This document shows, one piece after another, positions 31,674-42,732 of a DNA stretch of 64,000 bases (positions are counted from its first letter, which is position 1; each line of letters starts with the position of its first letter). This DNA is from Malania oleifera. Lineage: Eukaryota; Streptophyta; Magnoliopsida; Santalales; Ximeniaceae. The position numbers and the translations under genes are program-made. The stretch is from contig NC_080422.1 in assembly GCF_029873635.1 (NCBI RefSeq), forward strand, positions 5,188,001 through 5,252,000. Reading direction: 5' to 3'. The notes under the pieces were generated by a model. That model searched no databases, had not been told where the DNA came from, and saw only the letters and a program-made list of their open reading frames with translations.

Positions 31674-31770
31674 ACACGTGTCGAATCCTCATTGGTCAAA
31701 CCCCCATTGACTGTATTTGTTTACACCTCCTCTGACTTTACACAATCGATTCTCCCACATAAAATCCCAC
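31674..31770 (+). promoter_or_regulatory. Promoter elements of the ATL gene
   Basis: About 130-40 bp before the start codon: ACACGTGTC (31674-31682, a G-box/ABRE), GGTCAA (31694-31699) and TTGACT (31707-31712), both W-box cores in opposite orientation, and ATAAAAT (about 31759) as a possible TATA box. W-boxes are WRKY sites common in defence-induced ATL genes. Binding is inferred from motif only. Confidence 0.5.
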
Positions 31771-31808
31771 TGGGCCTCAAATCCTTCCAACAGATTTAAT
31801 GAGATTTA

Positions 31809-32520
31809 ATGGACTCACCGGTTCTCTTCTCTCTCCTCTTTCTCTCCTCCCTCTTCCTCGGCCCGGCCCAAAGCGCGGCCCATCCGGCCTGCCCAGTGGA
31901 CTACCGCTGCTGCCCAACCGGTCCGCCTGTCCGGTTCCCCTTCCAGATCCGCGGCCTCTATCGGGACCGGTGCGGCTACCCGGGGTTCGACCTTTTCTGT
32001 GACTCCCTCAATCGGACGATCCTCAAGCTGGGTTCCTCCGGGGCATTCGCGGTCTCGAGCATAGACTACGTCGCCCAGAACATATGGATCAACGATCCGG
32101 ACGACTGCCTCCCGAGCCGGCTCCTCCGGTTCAGCCTCATCGGAACCCGGTTCGAACCGGTCAACCCCATGTACTTTAATTTCCTGAACTGCTCCGCCAA
32201 CGCGTCGATCCCCCCGCGGCAGATTGTGCCGGTTCCGTGTGTCGGCGATGGCGACGGTTTCACCGTGGTGGCGACGCCGTTCCAGTTCGTGGCGGATATT
32301 CTGGTGGCGGACGCGCTGTGCGGTAAGGTGGCGCAGGTTCTGTTGCCGGGTCGGCTACCGTTTTATGAATACGCGGTTGGGGATCTTCCGGGTCTCGGGG
32401 ACGACCTTTTGCTGACTTGGGACAATCCGAATTGCGGAATATGTGAAGAGCAGGGTGGGATTTGTGGGTTCCAGGATGGTGAAGGTTTCAGGATTGAGTG
32501 CTCTAATGTTCCTGACCATG
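31809..32520 (+). CDS. ATL-type RING-H2 E3 ubiquitin ligase, exon 1 (GUB_WAK domain)
   Basis: Exon 1 of a two-exon gene coding 386 residues. It starts at ATG 31809; an ATG at 31799 is out of frame. Residues 1-23 are a signal peptide (SPVLFSLLFLSSLFL). A cysteine-rich extracellular domain follows, of the GUB_WAK type found in wall-associated kinases and ATL20/21/22-like proteins: CPVDYRCC, VRFPFQI, CGYPGFDLFC, then CGICEEQGGICGF near residues 213-225. The exon is GC-rich, unlike the AT-rich surroundings. It ends at a GTCAGT donor (32521) in phase 1. This domain probably sits outside the cell or in the secretory lumen and may contact pectic wall material. No stop or shift is seen, so the gene looks functional. 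Confidence 0.92.
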
Positions 32521-34382
32521 GTCAGTATTTTTTTTAACTTTAATATTTTGGTAAAGTTAATATTAGTTTGAACATACATTAGACCAAAGTATTACTTAAT
32601 TAGTGATTTATTTGTTTGTTCTTTTATATAATTATGGTTGAATTTTTGTGATATATATTTGTTTTTGTTTGGGTTGTGGATGTGAGTAGGGTTCATGGAG
32701 TTGGGATTTTTTAGGGTTTGGAGGAAATTTTTTGTTAAAGTTTTTCCTAGTTCACATCAAAGACACCAATCTTCACAAATGCAACCTTAGAAGTTACTAA
32801 CTTTTAAACCTATGAGCTTTGACTTTATCATGTTGGCAAGTTAATAGCCGTTGGAAATTTTCTATGTTACATTAATCCTAAGACACAGACAACTGCTGAT
32901 TAAGCCAATATTTATGATGCCTTTAGTGCCTTCTGTTTTTTTTTCCATTTTCCTCCTAAAAGTGAATCCTTCCCAAACTTTCAGTTTTGTGCACCACATG
33001 AATGATAGGTGTAAGTGCAAACATGGCATATTCAGATTAGTTCATTTTAAAGAATGCGTTCGCTAAAAGAATTGAAGTGAAAACCGATTTCAAATCCTTA
33101 GGCAATATATAAAAATGGAGAAGAATCCGTGTTTATTCTAAATTATTTTTCGAAAAATAGATAAAGAAAAATAACTCTCATTCTCCTAAAGAATAGGGTA
33201 CTATTTTATCACTTTTTCAACATGCTAGAATGCAGCAGTTCTCTCCATTTCCCAACTTTAATCTCAAGGAACAAGTCAAAGTCAAAGTTCTTGATTTTTT
33301 TTAAACTTTTTTTATCATTTTCATCGACAATAATAAAAGAGTATTATTAAAATTAACAATTCAACTAGAACTAGCAAAACCGACTTTGAAGATCACATTT
33401 ACCAATATGATGATTCGGATGAGAAGCAACTCTATAGTCTGTGGACTGTTTGGGGGATTAAACCTTAAAGAAATATTAGCCAGAAAGGCTCATGCATTTG
33501 AAAGAAATAATAAGGTTTGACTAAAATGATTGGCAAACAAATGGATAAAATTCACAAAGTTGGAATAATTGTACCACAGTTAAAACAAACATTGATGAAA
33601 AAAAAAAAATGCAACTTTTTAAAAAAGGATTTATGCTAGCTTGGTCAAAATTCAGCGCATATAGAATATTAGAAATTTTTAGAGATAGTTGAACGTGTAT
33701 CTTAAGAGCTTTTGATCAGTGATAAATGTCTTCATTAATCTTTATTATCAACAAAGAGAAGGTAGAGGTAATTTTTCTGTGTGTTTTGTTTTATTCACAT
33801 TATTTTAGAATAATCCGTTAGCATTTTTCATAGTTGAAAAAGACAAAAAAAATGTGACACTTAGTGCGCGAGATTGATTTTTATTTTGATAATGTTTGGT
33901 TGTTAACCTTCTTGTGGACAAGTAAATATATTTTTCTGAGTAGTGCTGTGCATTAAAAATTTTTCTCGTTGACAGGTAAATACATTTTTTCTGAGCTATG
34001 CATACAAAATTTTACTGTAAATTTTAAATTGATATTTATTTATAACAGTGGGGTTTGCTTGCTTGGAAACACACAAATTTATTGGGTATACAATTACTGA
34101 ATCATAAGATGGCAAGCTTATGGTTTGTTCATTGAAAAATAATGTTCATTTTCACTTTGAATTTTGTAAAAAAATTACAAAAAGATCACTATAATAACAT
34201 TCTTTTCCCCAAACTTTTTAAACAAATCATGAAGAAGTAAAATGCAAAAGGATATATTTGTAGTATTTTTAAAATAAAAAAAATTAAAAAACTAAAACAA
34301 TTTTCTACCACTGAATGACCCAATATATAAACCTCTCAATTTTGATCCATTACATTGCTCATGCCCAATTTTCCCTTTCCAG
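32521..34382 (+). other. Intron of the ATL gene
   Basis: 1862 bp, from GTCAGT to TTTCCCTTTCCAG, AT-rich throughout. No transposon domain or alternative exon was recognised. The acceptor at 34381-34382 joins G from exon 1 with GC to make a glycine codon, preserving the frame. Confidence 0.88.
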
Positions 34383-34831
34383 GCCTTTCAAGGAGTACCA
34401 AGTATGGGCTAATCATGGGACTTGGAATACCTGGGCTCATTGGCATAATTGGATTTGCATGTCACATCTGCAACAGGATCAGGGCCCAAGGCCGGCGGCG
34501 CAACCTTGACATGGGGTTATCCCCCTTCTCATTCTCCTCAGTTGCCCCACAAACTGTTGTGGTTGCGAGAGGCCTTGATAGGTCCACTATAGAGTCCTTC
34601 CCAAAGACTTTGTTGGGCCAGAGCCGAAGACTACCCAATCCCAATGACAGCACTTGCACAATATGTTTGTCAGAGTACCGGCCCAGAGAGATAGTCCGGT
34701 CCATACCTGAATGCAATCACTACTTCCATTCAAATTGCATAGAAGAGTGGCTCAGCAAGAATGCCACGTGTCCTCTCTGCAGGATTTCAATAGAGGGGGC
34801 ATCTTCCGTTACTCCTAATACGAGTAATTGA
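34383..34831 (+). CDS. ATL-type RING-H2 E3 ubiquitin ligase, exon 2 (TM, GLD, RING)
   Basis: It codes residues 238-386. A transmembrane helix spans about 246-267 (GLIMGLGIPGLIGIIGFACHI), followed by a basic stop-transfer RAQGRRR. The ATL hallmark GLD is at 301-303. The RING-H2 is at 329-370: C329/C332, C348, H350/H353, C356, C367/C370, with the conserved Trp 360. All eight zinc ligands are present. Such proteins recruit an E2 and ubiquitinate targets at membranes, often in defence or stress responses. Length fits ATL20/21/22-like proteins. The specific orthologue cannot be named from this window. Confidence 0.93.
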
Positions 34832-35150
34832 GTTTTGACACCAGCATTGTCATCACCATGGATCATCATCATCTTCGTCGTCCTCACCATCATCATTGTC
34901 GATGAACCAATTGTGTATATGCCATTGTATATGATGGAAGTGTAATTAAGAAGGGTAAATTGCAAATTCCTCTCCCAAGTTAATACATATTTTTCTTTAC
35001 TTTTTGAAAAATGAGCTTGCCTCTTGTCTAATTTGAATTTTACATTTTGTAATATGTAACAATGAAATTTTCATAATTCCCTTTAGTCTTTCCTTTCCTC
35101 TTCTAATTAGTTATCAAAATATGTGGAGTGTAGGGAATTTCTAATCACAG
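34832..35150 (+). other. 3' flank of ATL gene
   Basis: Contains a CAT/ATC-rich stretch (34845-34900) and AT-rich DNA with AATGAA (about 35060) as a weak polyadenylation signal. No gene was seen. Confidence 0.5.
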
Positions 35151-35930
35151 CACGGGTACATCTTGAGACCTTATCTATTTGCATTAGTAATGGATGAGCT
35201 TTTTAAGAATATCCAAAATGAGTTTCCATTATGTATGTTGTTTGCAGATGATATTGTCTTGATTAATGAAACTAGAGGTTGGATAAGATCTAAGTTAAAG
35301 AAAATTTAGAATCTAGATATTCTATAATAAGCAAAAGAAGGCAGAATGCATGAAATGTATTTCATAGAGTTAAACTAGGTTTAAATAAAATGGAGGAGTG
35401 TTCATAAACGGTGTCGTGTGATCATTGAATGCCCTTAAAATTAAATGGAAAGTTCTATAGGACAACTATAAGACCAACTATGCTATATAGATTAAAATGT
35501 TGGGCAGCAAGGAACATGTCTGGGAAAAAAAAATTGCTGAAATGAGAATGCTAAGGGGGATAAGTTGTAAACTCTAAAAGATAAATTAAGGAATGAACAC
35601 ATTTGTGGAAAGTTAGGCGCATCACTTGTAAAAGATAAGATAAGGCAAGTGTAGTTAGACGCATGCAATGATGGCCAAATAATGCATCTGCTGAGGAGTA
35701 GTTAGCTAGTTAATGTTAATGGTAGTGGGATGGGGAGAGGCAGACCTAGACTAACTTGGATTGCGATGGCAAGGATGTGACAGCTCTAGACTTACTTGGA
35801 TTGAGATAATAGGGATTTGACAGCTCTCCAATTGTGAAAGGGTATTGCATTAAATTGTGCCTAATGATAGAAGCGGTTTCAAGTAGCTGAGCCACCTAGA
35901 GGGACTTAAAGCTTGATTGTTGTCGTTGTG
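35151..35930 (+). pseudogene. RTE-type LINE remnant, 3' half
   Basis: A clear RT stretch PYLFALVMDELFKNIQNE followed by CMLFADDIVLINETRG (35183-35275). Decayed traces follow of the RTE C-terminal region: a KDKIRQV-like stretch near 35630, GRGRPRLTWI near 35735 and IALNCA near 35848. A TTG-rich tail (35915-35930) is typical of RTE 3' ends. The rest has stops. It overlaps the opposite-strand half at 29007-30735 by only about 110 bp of RT sequence. Confidence 0.75.
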
Positions 35931-36786
35931 TCCTATTATAATTATGCATAGTTTGTAATGTTTTAATAACAATTTGACTCAACTGAAATGATACAGGTTC
36001 TAAAATAGATCTGAACAAGAGATTTCAGGACTCAAATTATTAAAATTGAAATTTCAGGAGTTATGTGTAGTTGTGCAAAAATCTAAGGGACTCGTTCTAT
36101 AATTTACCCATCAAAAAATTATCTTTGCATCTTAGATTTGAGCCTTGTTTCTCCAGGGGGAATCTTTATGAAAGTCTTTGTTTCAGAAAAAAAATGTTAA
36201 TTTGGCATAATAATTTGGTTTCTTAGGTATCTCTATGTTTTTAATATTTCAGGTTCTCATTTCAAGTCCACCATGATCTGAACTGTTATCTTCAATTCTT
36301 CAATAATATACCAACATATGATGATCATAGTTAACCTTTTGCAATCCACTGCATCCTAAGCTCTACAACACATTGCATGAGCTGTCTCGGTATTCTTTTA
36401 CTTTTATTGTGTTTCTGTCACCACACTGCAATCTAGTTGAGGTTGTTTACACATGCACACTATTTAAGACCTGATTCCATTCTGCATTTAATCTGTGGCA
36501 TACCCAAAGTCGTGGAGTCTAAAAATCAGAAAGAACTGAAAAAGACATACAAATTCAAAACCAATATAAGTCAGGACATAGGTTTGTAATGTGAACATTC
36601 CTCCCATCTGACCATGGTAATTTTGATTTTCTTCTTCATGTGTTTCTGCATTTTGGTGCTGTCTAAAATCAGAAATTGACTGAAATGGATAAATGGTGTA
36701 GATTGCATGGCTCATTGATTCAGTCTCTCATACACACACACACACACATATATATAGCTCATTGATTCAGCCTCTCTTCATGAAAT

Positions 36787-36832
<46 letters not shown>

Positions 36833-38683
36833 TAGGTATACACACAGATACAGTCCCATTCAATATTTGACAAAACATGTTTGGTATAAACTAGTGCCAG
36901 GCTTCCGGCTTTGAAGCCCTCAGCAGGTCATATCCAGTGGCCAGCTGGGCAGGCCTCATTTGTCACCAACCCAGGTTAAGCCCAAAGTCATTTATATACA
37001 CATATATATAGCTCAGATTGTTGTCTACTATAATAGTAGTGGCAAAGAAGTGAAAGAAAATGGAACTAGAAAACTGTAATATGTATTGCATATAGGGGAG
37101 GGATACCTTTTCTCTAAGTTTCTAGAGATTTTTTTAAAAAATAATAAATAAAAATATCTTTTCCAGCTTTGGGTTCTATCCCCATCTGAACTCAAATGTG
37201 AGCACAGGGAAAAATTTGCTTTCACATTGCTTGAAAATACGCTCACTTGCAGCAACAAATGTTTATCAGCACTGCCGATCACTGGTAAAAAGAAAGATGA
37301 GGGGGCTTGCCTTTTGACATAGTCAAACTCTTGTAGGCCATAAAGATGATTTTGTTAAATTGTGTACATGCTTTTACATGTTTTAAAGGAAGCATTGCCT
37401 ATTGTTATTTCTTGTTGTTTAATCTCCTGTTTAATGGTTAAATTAATATAATTTGCAAAAAAAATTGTGTAAAGTTCTTAAGGGCACATTCAGTCATGGA
37501 AAACTGTGTTCATTTTCCATTTTTAAGTTTTCAAAGAATAACAAAAAGGCCACCTTGTTTTATAGTTTTCTAAAGTTTTTTATAGGTAACTTGGAAAACT
37601 CCTATTCAAGCATTGGAAAACTAGAAAATAAGCTGGTATTTTATTGTTTTTTTTTTTTTTGGGAAATTGGAAATGGGAAACTAAAAAAATTTCTCCACAA
37701 TGGGATTTGGTCATTGTTTGCAAACAAAGATGTTGCAATTACCACTAGATAAGTACCTATGATTTGTCATATTATAAGAGCACTTTTTTACCTTTTTGGT
37801 TTTGTCATTGCAAGTGGGCTTCCATAGCCATAACAACTATTTTGATTCAGGAGCAACAGTTCCTTTTCTGTCAAATCAATTCAAACCTATTGTATGTTGC
37901 TTTGTTGATTCTTCCCCTTTCTTTTTTTCCTTTCTGTTTAAGTTTTTAGTTTATGGATTGCTTATGTATGCTAGTTTGCTTTTATTATTCTCTAATTGAA
38001 AATTTTACCATAATTTGATAAAACAGTTATCTTGGTTATTATATCATGGCACATGGCGTATTCACCTAAAACTGACTGTCTAATGATGGATATATAATAA
38101 TAAATTAATAACAGTTAATAATTAATTAGTTTTTGGATCCTACTTTGGTTCTACAATGGTTTACTAATAGGTCAATATGCAATAATAAATGGAAGAATTA
38201 CTTTATACTATGAATTTTGGAATAATAATATTATCGTTTTTTTTCCTCTTCTATTTTATTAACCTTTCTCCTTTTGCATTTTTGCCACTTTCCATAAATT
38301 TGCTCCTTTATTTATTTATTTAATTGAATGTTGGGCAGACAATATCTAGGAGAGGCAAGAGGAAAGCTAGTTGTAAAAAATATGGCTTTATTTTTTAAAG
38401 ACCATTTAAATGTTGGACTTAACTGATTCATGTAATTAATGCATCTGCTGAAACTTGCATTTGATTTGTTTCCATGATCTGAGCTTTTGTGAATTAAATG
38501 TGTTTAAATTTAAGAGAAGTGGGGGATTTTAAAATTACCTGTTTTTGATAAGATCATGCGCAGAGGTAAGGATCATCATTTGACGTTAGGAAAACCATTG
38601 CCAAAGTTGATGTAAGTTGTAACCCTTTTGATCTTTTTTTATCTTCTTGTCTTCATTTTTGGCTACTATCTGGAAACTGCAGA

Positions 38684-38755
38684 TACGCTGTGACTCCATT
38701 TACTCCATTCATGGGATTCTCTATACAAGGTCCTACAATCGTCGGTTTCGGGATT
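38684..38755 (+). other. Possible lone exon, unidentified
   Basis: An acceptor-like CTGCAG ends near 38683 and a donor-like GTAAGG begins near 38756. Between them one frame reads YAVTPFTPFMGFSIQGPT and continues VGFGIAV, which has the feel of a conserved protein segment. No neighbouring exon fits. It may be a relic of a lost gene or chance. I cannot name a family. Confidence 0.2.
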
Positions 38756-39041
38756 GCTGTAAGGCAAGTAGACTCGATCTCCACAATATCAATGAAACGG
38801 TTCTTCGATATTTGAACTTCATTACCAGTTAAATATTACTTTCCATTGATCTCGGTAGAGATTTCGGACATCATCTTTCATATGGATATCTCATTATCAT
38901 TGATCTTTCAATTGCTTACTTCCACACAGAGGGAGTAAGCAAGGGAGTGAAGGTGTTGAATTTCCTCTGAATATCTTTTTCTCATTGGTCCCTTCATTTG
39001 ATATGCAGATTTATTAGAAAAGGCAAATGGACAATCAGATT

Positions 39042-39085
39042 GTGGTGGGGGGGTGGGGTGGGGGGTGGGTGTCAGGGTGAGGGTT
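39042..39085 (+). other. G-rich tract, G-quadruplex-capable
   Basis: Seven or more runs of three or more G within about 44 bp on the plus strand (GGTGGGGGGGTGGGG, GGGGGG, GGG, GGG, GGG). This satisfies the usual four-run pattern. No gene promoter is adjacent. Confidence 0.6.
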
Positions 39086-39388
39086 GTTGACCTCTCTTAG
39101 ATGCATAATTTTATGATTTCTTTCAGATTTTGTAATCTTGATATATTGTTTGATCTTCGACTTTCTGTCAGAGATTTCTATTAAAATAATTTTAAATTGA
39201 CAGCACCAAAAATCTAGCCAGTAACCCAAGTTTATTTCCCAACTGTAGTTATTGATTCATATACACCCAATTGCTTTCTAGGAAGTTTGTGATGGATAAA
39301 ATCCTTGACTACCGCTGTACCTAAAGTATTGAAATGGAGTGTTGTGATTAAAGGGCAATGTCCCCTTTTTTTTTTTTTATATTATTGT

Positions 39389-39432
<44 letters not shown>

Positions 39433-39663
39433 TTTCTTGCTGTGATTTTCTCTGGAACATGACCAGTTAGAGCAATCAAATTTCATGTGTGAGAAAGCTG
39501 ACTAAAGAACTTCTTTGTCTATTGCATAGGAGTTTTAGATGATGCGCCATTGCTGAGTTAACATTTTATGCATATTTCTATTGAGATTATTTTTTTAGAA
39601 GCTGTATTTTATCTTTTTACTCGATGCTCCCCTCTCTGCTCTGATGAGGAAAAGAGATTCATC

Positions 39664-40600
39664 TTCTTTTTTTTTTATCTGTATTATATTAATCATCAGA
39701 ATATGTACATACTACACTGGGCATACCGAGGAAATATATCCCTCAGGATCTCAAAAGATATTCCACTTTCTCAAAGGACATCAGAAAAGAAACATACTCA
39801 ATACAAAAACAACCCTGGGCATTCCCAGGTGATCCCTCTACTGAAGCATGTAAAGGAATTTTTCATACAAAGTTCTATATACATGCATCTGAATAAACTT
39901 TACGATTGCTTCCATCGGTGTGTCTTTGTTCTCGAATTTCTTCTTGTTTCTAAAGTGCCATAAGCAGTACACTGTTGTAGCTAGACAAGCCCTCTTAGCT
40001 ACAGATTGGATTCCAGTGCCTCTTACTTCCTTTTTCAACCATTTGAGGGCAGCTTTAAGTGTTGTCATCGTTCTTGACCATCCTAGCCAACCCCTTAAAT
40101 GGTTCCAAACCTCTGCGGTAACTTTGCACCTAAAGAACAAGTGATCTACTATTTCCCTTTCTGAATTACATAAAACACAAGGATTTTCCCTTTCATTGAC
40201 CTGAAATTTGTCATTCGTCATCAATTTATCTCTAACACTCAGCCACAAAATGAATGAGTGTTTTGGGGTACAGCCACTTCTCCATATAAGGGGAAAACAT
40301 GGCTTCATCATACCTTTTTCTCTCCAATATTGATAAGCTTTCGAGCATTTCAATTGGTCCCCAACTGTCCTCTGTAATATTTGCTGTTCTGCTTCTACAC
40401 TATTTCTGCACTACTGCAATAACATATTTTTAATCTCCACAATTTTCTTGAAAAGAGGGGAGTCCTCATGTTTTGAAGTAGCTTCCCATATACTGCCATT
40501 CCTGAGGTAAACCTGATTAACCCATTTGGACCACAGCGTTTCTTTCTTGTTGTGTATATTCCATAATGTCTTCGTAAGTAAATCCCTTGAACAGGTCCTT
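39664..40600 (-). pseudogene. 5'-truncated L1-type LINE, RT zinc-binding end
   Basis: Minus-strand frame 40353-39838 encodes the C-terminus of LINE ORF2: the RT zinc-binding domain (TPKHSFILWLSVRDKLMT, CVLCNSEREIVDHLFFRC) and a tail CLWHFRNKKKFEN. Upstream traces reach 40600 (KTLWNIHNKKETLWSKWV) with a stop near 40410. The poly-A end appears as a T run at about 39667-39677 on the plus strand. About 940 bp are kept, so the copy is severely 5' truncated, as is common for L1. The C-terminal half is still open for 172 codons, so it is fairly young. Confidence 0.85.
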
Positions 40601-40740
40601 TAATTAATTTTGTTTTATTTTTTCACATGGGCTTGATGCCTATCATATGTAACATGATTTGTATCTGGTTTCTCTCACTTTTGCATCTTATCACTTCATT
40701 GTGTATCAGTTTAGAATACCTAATTTTAAATTTGCCTCAG

Positions 40741-41036
40741 TGCAATTTGCAATTAGTTCTGGGAATAAGTCCTGTAGCAGGTACCATGAAAAACATTTCA
40801 AGGGGCCTTGCCTTGCTACTGTTTCTTCTTACCCAAAATCTCCCTGATGTGCCTTCAGTTTCTTTATCCTTCACATCTATTTTGTCAGTGCAATGTGCAA
40901 TAAGGTCTGGAAAGAAATCATGTAGTGGGTACTGTGGAAAAAGTTTCAAGGGGCCTTGTCCTTACCACTGTTCTTTTTACCCAAAATTTCCCTGAAGTAC
41001 ATTTGTGCATAACTTCTATTTTTAAAGTAATAATAA
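40741..41036 (+). repeat. 148-bp imperfect tandem duplication
   Basis: Units start TGCAATTTGCAATTAG at 40741 and TGCAATGTGCAATAAG at 40889. Both contain TTTCAAGGGGCCTTG and TTACCCAAAAT(C/T)TCCCTGA. Both units, in different frames, encode a similar Cys-containing peptide ending PK(S/F)P-stop. The units are diverged. Probably a non-coding duplication. Confidence 0.75.
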
Positions 41037-42035
41037 CTGTTGGTGCATCAATGGCTGGTCCTTCTAATTGGCTGGACAGGTGTCATATCACGATGCTCAT
41101 ATTTTACTTAATTGTAATTTCCCATAATTTTCTCATTATACGAGGCTTCAAAGTCTGAAGTTGCATGTGGAACGTGAAAAGAGGGGTTCTTATTGGCAAT
41201 GCAGGTTTTGGCCCCTCTCAAAAGTTCAATATCTTCAATCACTGCTGTTTCTCTAACTAAATTTAGATGATCATCTAAGTTGGCGACTTTATATTTTTCC
41301 TTCTGCATAAAAAGGATGGAAAATTCTTGTTGTAGTTGTGTAAACATTGGTTGGTTTTCTTGTAGTTGCTATCGTTTGTCTTGATGGTTATTTTAAGTTA
41401 TATACTATCTACAAGTACGTGACTGGTTTTCATGTAAACACTGATCATGTTTTGATGCAAGACTACTTTTTACTTTCGATTGGGTTTTCATTTCTTCAGG
41501 CAATATTTTGTTATTGGGTTGTTGATGCAGGATCAATTGACAAAATAGAATCAGCAATAAAATGTTAGAAAATTAAGTGAAAACTCAATTACTCCCAACT
41601 TGCTCTCGCTTATATGTATGGCATAGGTGAGTATTTTTTCCCCATTTATTGCTGTCTTTCTACCATTTCTGGCTAGGAACAGTGCATGCTTTTCCAGCAT
41701 TTTCTCTCAGTTTCTTTTTTAAGTCGGATTTGGGCCTGTTTGGTACAATTTTAAGAAAAAATATCTTCTCATGTCCAAGGGCATCTTTGAGAATCACTTT
41801 TCAAGAGTTCTCTTGAAAAGAAAAAGAAAAGAGAAAATTTCGGAACAAATAAACTCCTGTGTTCCTAGTCATGAATGGAATCCACCAATGATTGAACACA
41901 ATTTTACATTTCCATATTTTTTTTTTTTGTATTTTTCAAAGTGGACATGATTTCTCAAAAACAAATTTGGAAAATAATACCAAAGGACACCAGGTTTTGA
42001 TATTGTCAAACTATCCCTTCCATTCTCGAACATTT
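41037..42035. other. Intergenic DNA, no gene seen
   Basis: AT-rich with small frames that look random. A MITE-like segment at 41734-41994 is listed separately. Confidence 0.5.
41734..41994. mobile_element. Possible MITE
   Basis: Left end GGGCCTGTTTGGTACAATTTT and right end, read from the opposite strand, GGTGTCCTTTGGTATTATTTT form imperfect terminal inverted repeats around about 220 bp of AT-rich DNA. GGCCTGTTTGGT-type ends are common in plant hAT-related miniature elements. No clean 8-bp target duplication was found. Confidence 0.4.
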
Positions 42036-42115
42036 GATTTTATATTCAAATTCTTATATTAAACAAGTGTCCTAATTGATTATATATTCAAATTCTTATA
42101 TTAAACAAGCGTCCC
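42036..42115 (+). repeat. 42-bp tandem duplication at Copia-B insertion site
   Basis: GATTTTATATTCAAATTC begins at 42036 and GATTATATATTCAAATTC at 42078, both followed by TTATATTAAACAAG(T/C)GTCC. Copia-B landed in the second unit, using its GTCCC as target. Confidence 0.85.
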
Positions 42116-42350
42116 TATTGGGCTTTTGTGGAGCCTAGTTGCGTTAAATTTGGATGATGACCTGACCTGACCTTTCTTTAATGAGAGATTTTTATCCTAA
42201 GACTTAGTCCATGAGCGCGGCTTGGACGTAGGCAAAATTGCCGAACCACGTAAATACTATCTTGTGTGTGTGATTGATTTTTCTTTGGCGTGTATTCTTT
42301 TTCTATTTTGTTTCTCACAGGTTTCGGGAATTTGTTGTTAATTCCCAACA
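42116..42350 (+). repeat. Copia-B 5' LTR, promoter deleted
   Basis: 235 bp against 424 bp in the 3' copy. After CTTAGTCCATG (ending 42213) a 9-bp filler AGCGCGGCT (42214-42222) replaces 203 bp present at 53382-53584, including the TATA box. It starts TATTGGGC where the 3' copy has TGTTGGGC, so its terminal TG has mutated. It ends AATTCCCAACA. Confidence 0.9.
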
Positions 42351-42352
42351 AC

Positions 42353-42365
42353 TGGTTTCAGAGCC
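42353..42365 (+). other. Primer binding site of Copia-B
   Basis: TGGTTTCAGAGCC lies 2 bp after the 5' LTR. It differs by one base from the initiator tRNA-Met primer site TGGTATCAGAGCC. Confidence 0.85.
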
Positions 42366-42389
42366 TAGGGTTAGGTTCGAGTGGGAGCA

Positions 42390-42732
42390 ATGGCAGAGGA
42401 AGCAGGAAAGGTGTCTGGAATAGAAAAGTTTGATGGCATAAACTTTGGATTCTGGAGGATGCAAATTGAGGATTATCTCTATGGGAAGAAGTTACATCTG
42501 CTGTTTTTAGGAGAAAAACCTGCTACTATGAAGGACAAGGAATGGACTCTCCTTGACAGACAGGTACTGGGAGTTATGTCTAGGTCTGTTGCACACAACG
42601 TTGTGAAGGAGAAGACTATAGCAGATCTGATGAAGGCTTTGTCTGGTAAGTATGAAAAACCGTCAGCAAATAACAAGGTACATCTGATGAAGAAATTGCT
42701 TAATTTGAAGATGGTAGAGAATGCATCAGTAG
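42390..42732 (+). pseudogene. gag: Copia-B gag, N-terminal part
   Basis: From ATG 42390: MAEEAGKVSGIEKFDGINFG, then FWRMQIEDYLYGKK and LDRQVLGVMSRSVAHNVV, LMKALSGKYEKPSANNKVHL, typical of copia gag (UBN2-type). It runs open to the hAT insertion site and the frame resumes after 49650. With the hAT in place it makes only a truncated gag. The 5' LTR promoter is also lost. Confidence 0.88.

Larger units (their letters stand above)
35931..39663. other. Intergenic DNA, no confident gene
   Basis: AT-rich and unannotated. It holds a CA run (36730-36756), TA runs (36789-36820, 39390-39431), a G-rich tract (39042-39085) and small frames that look random. One short stretch (38684-38755) has exon-like ends and is listed separately. 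No retroelement domain was recognised. Confidence 0.5.

Noticed and set aside
36840-37020. Possible gene or RNA in a GC-richer patch
   Set aside because: No frame, no tRNA-like fold, no splice pattern that I could support.
37453-37752. 99-codon frame in an AT-rich segment with CATGGAAAACTGTG-type repeats
   Set aside because: Composition and internal near-repeats (GGAAAACT, TTTTCTAA) suggest a miniature transposon or chance; no protein motif.
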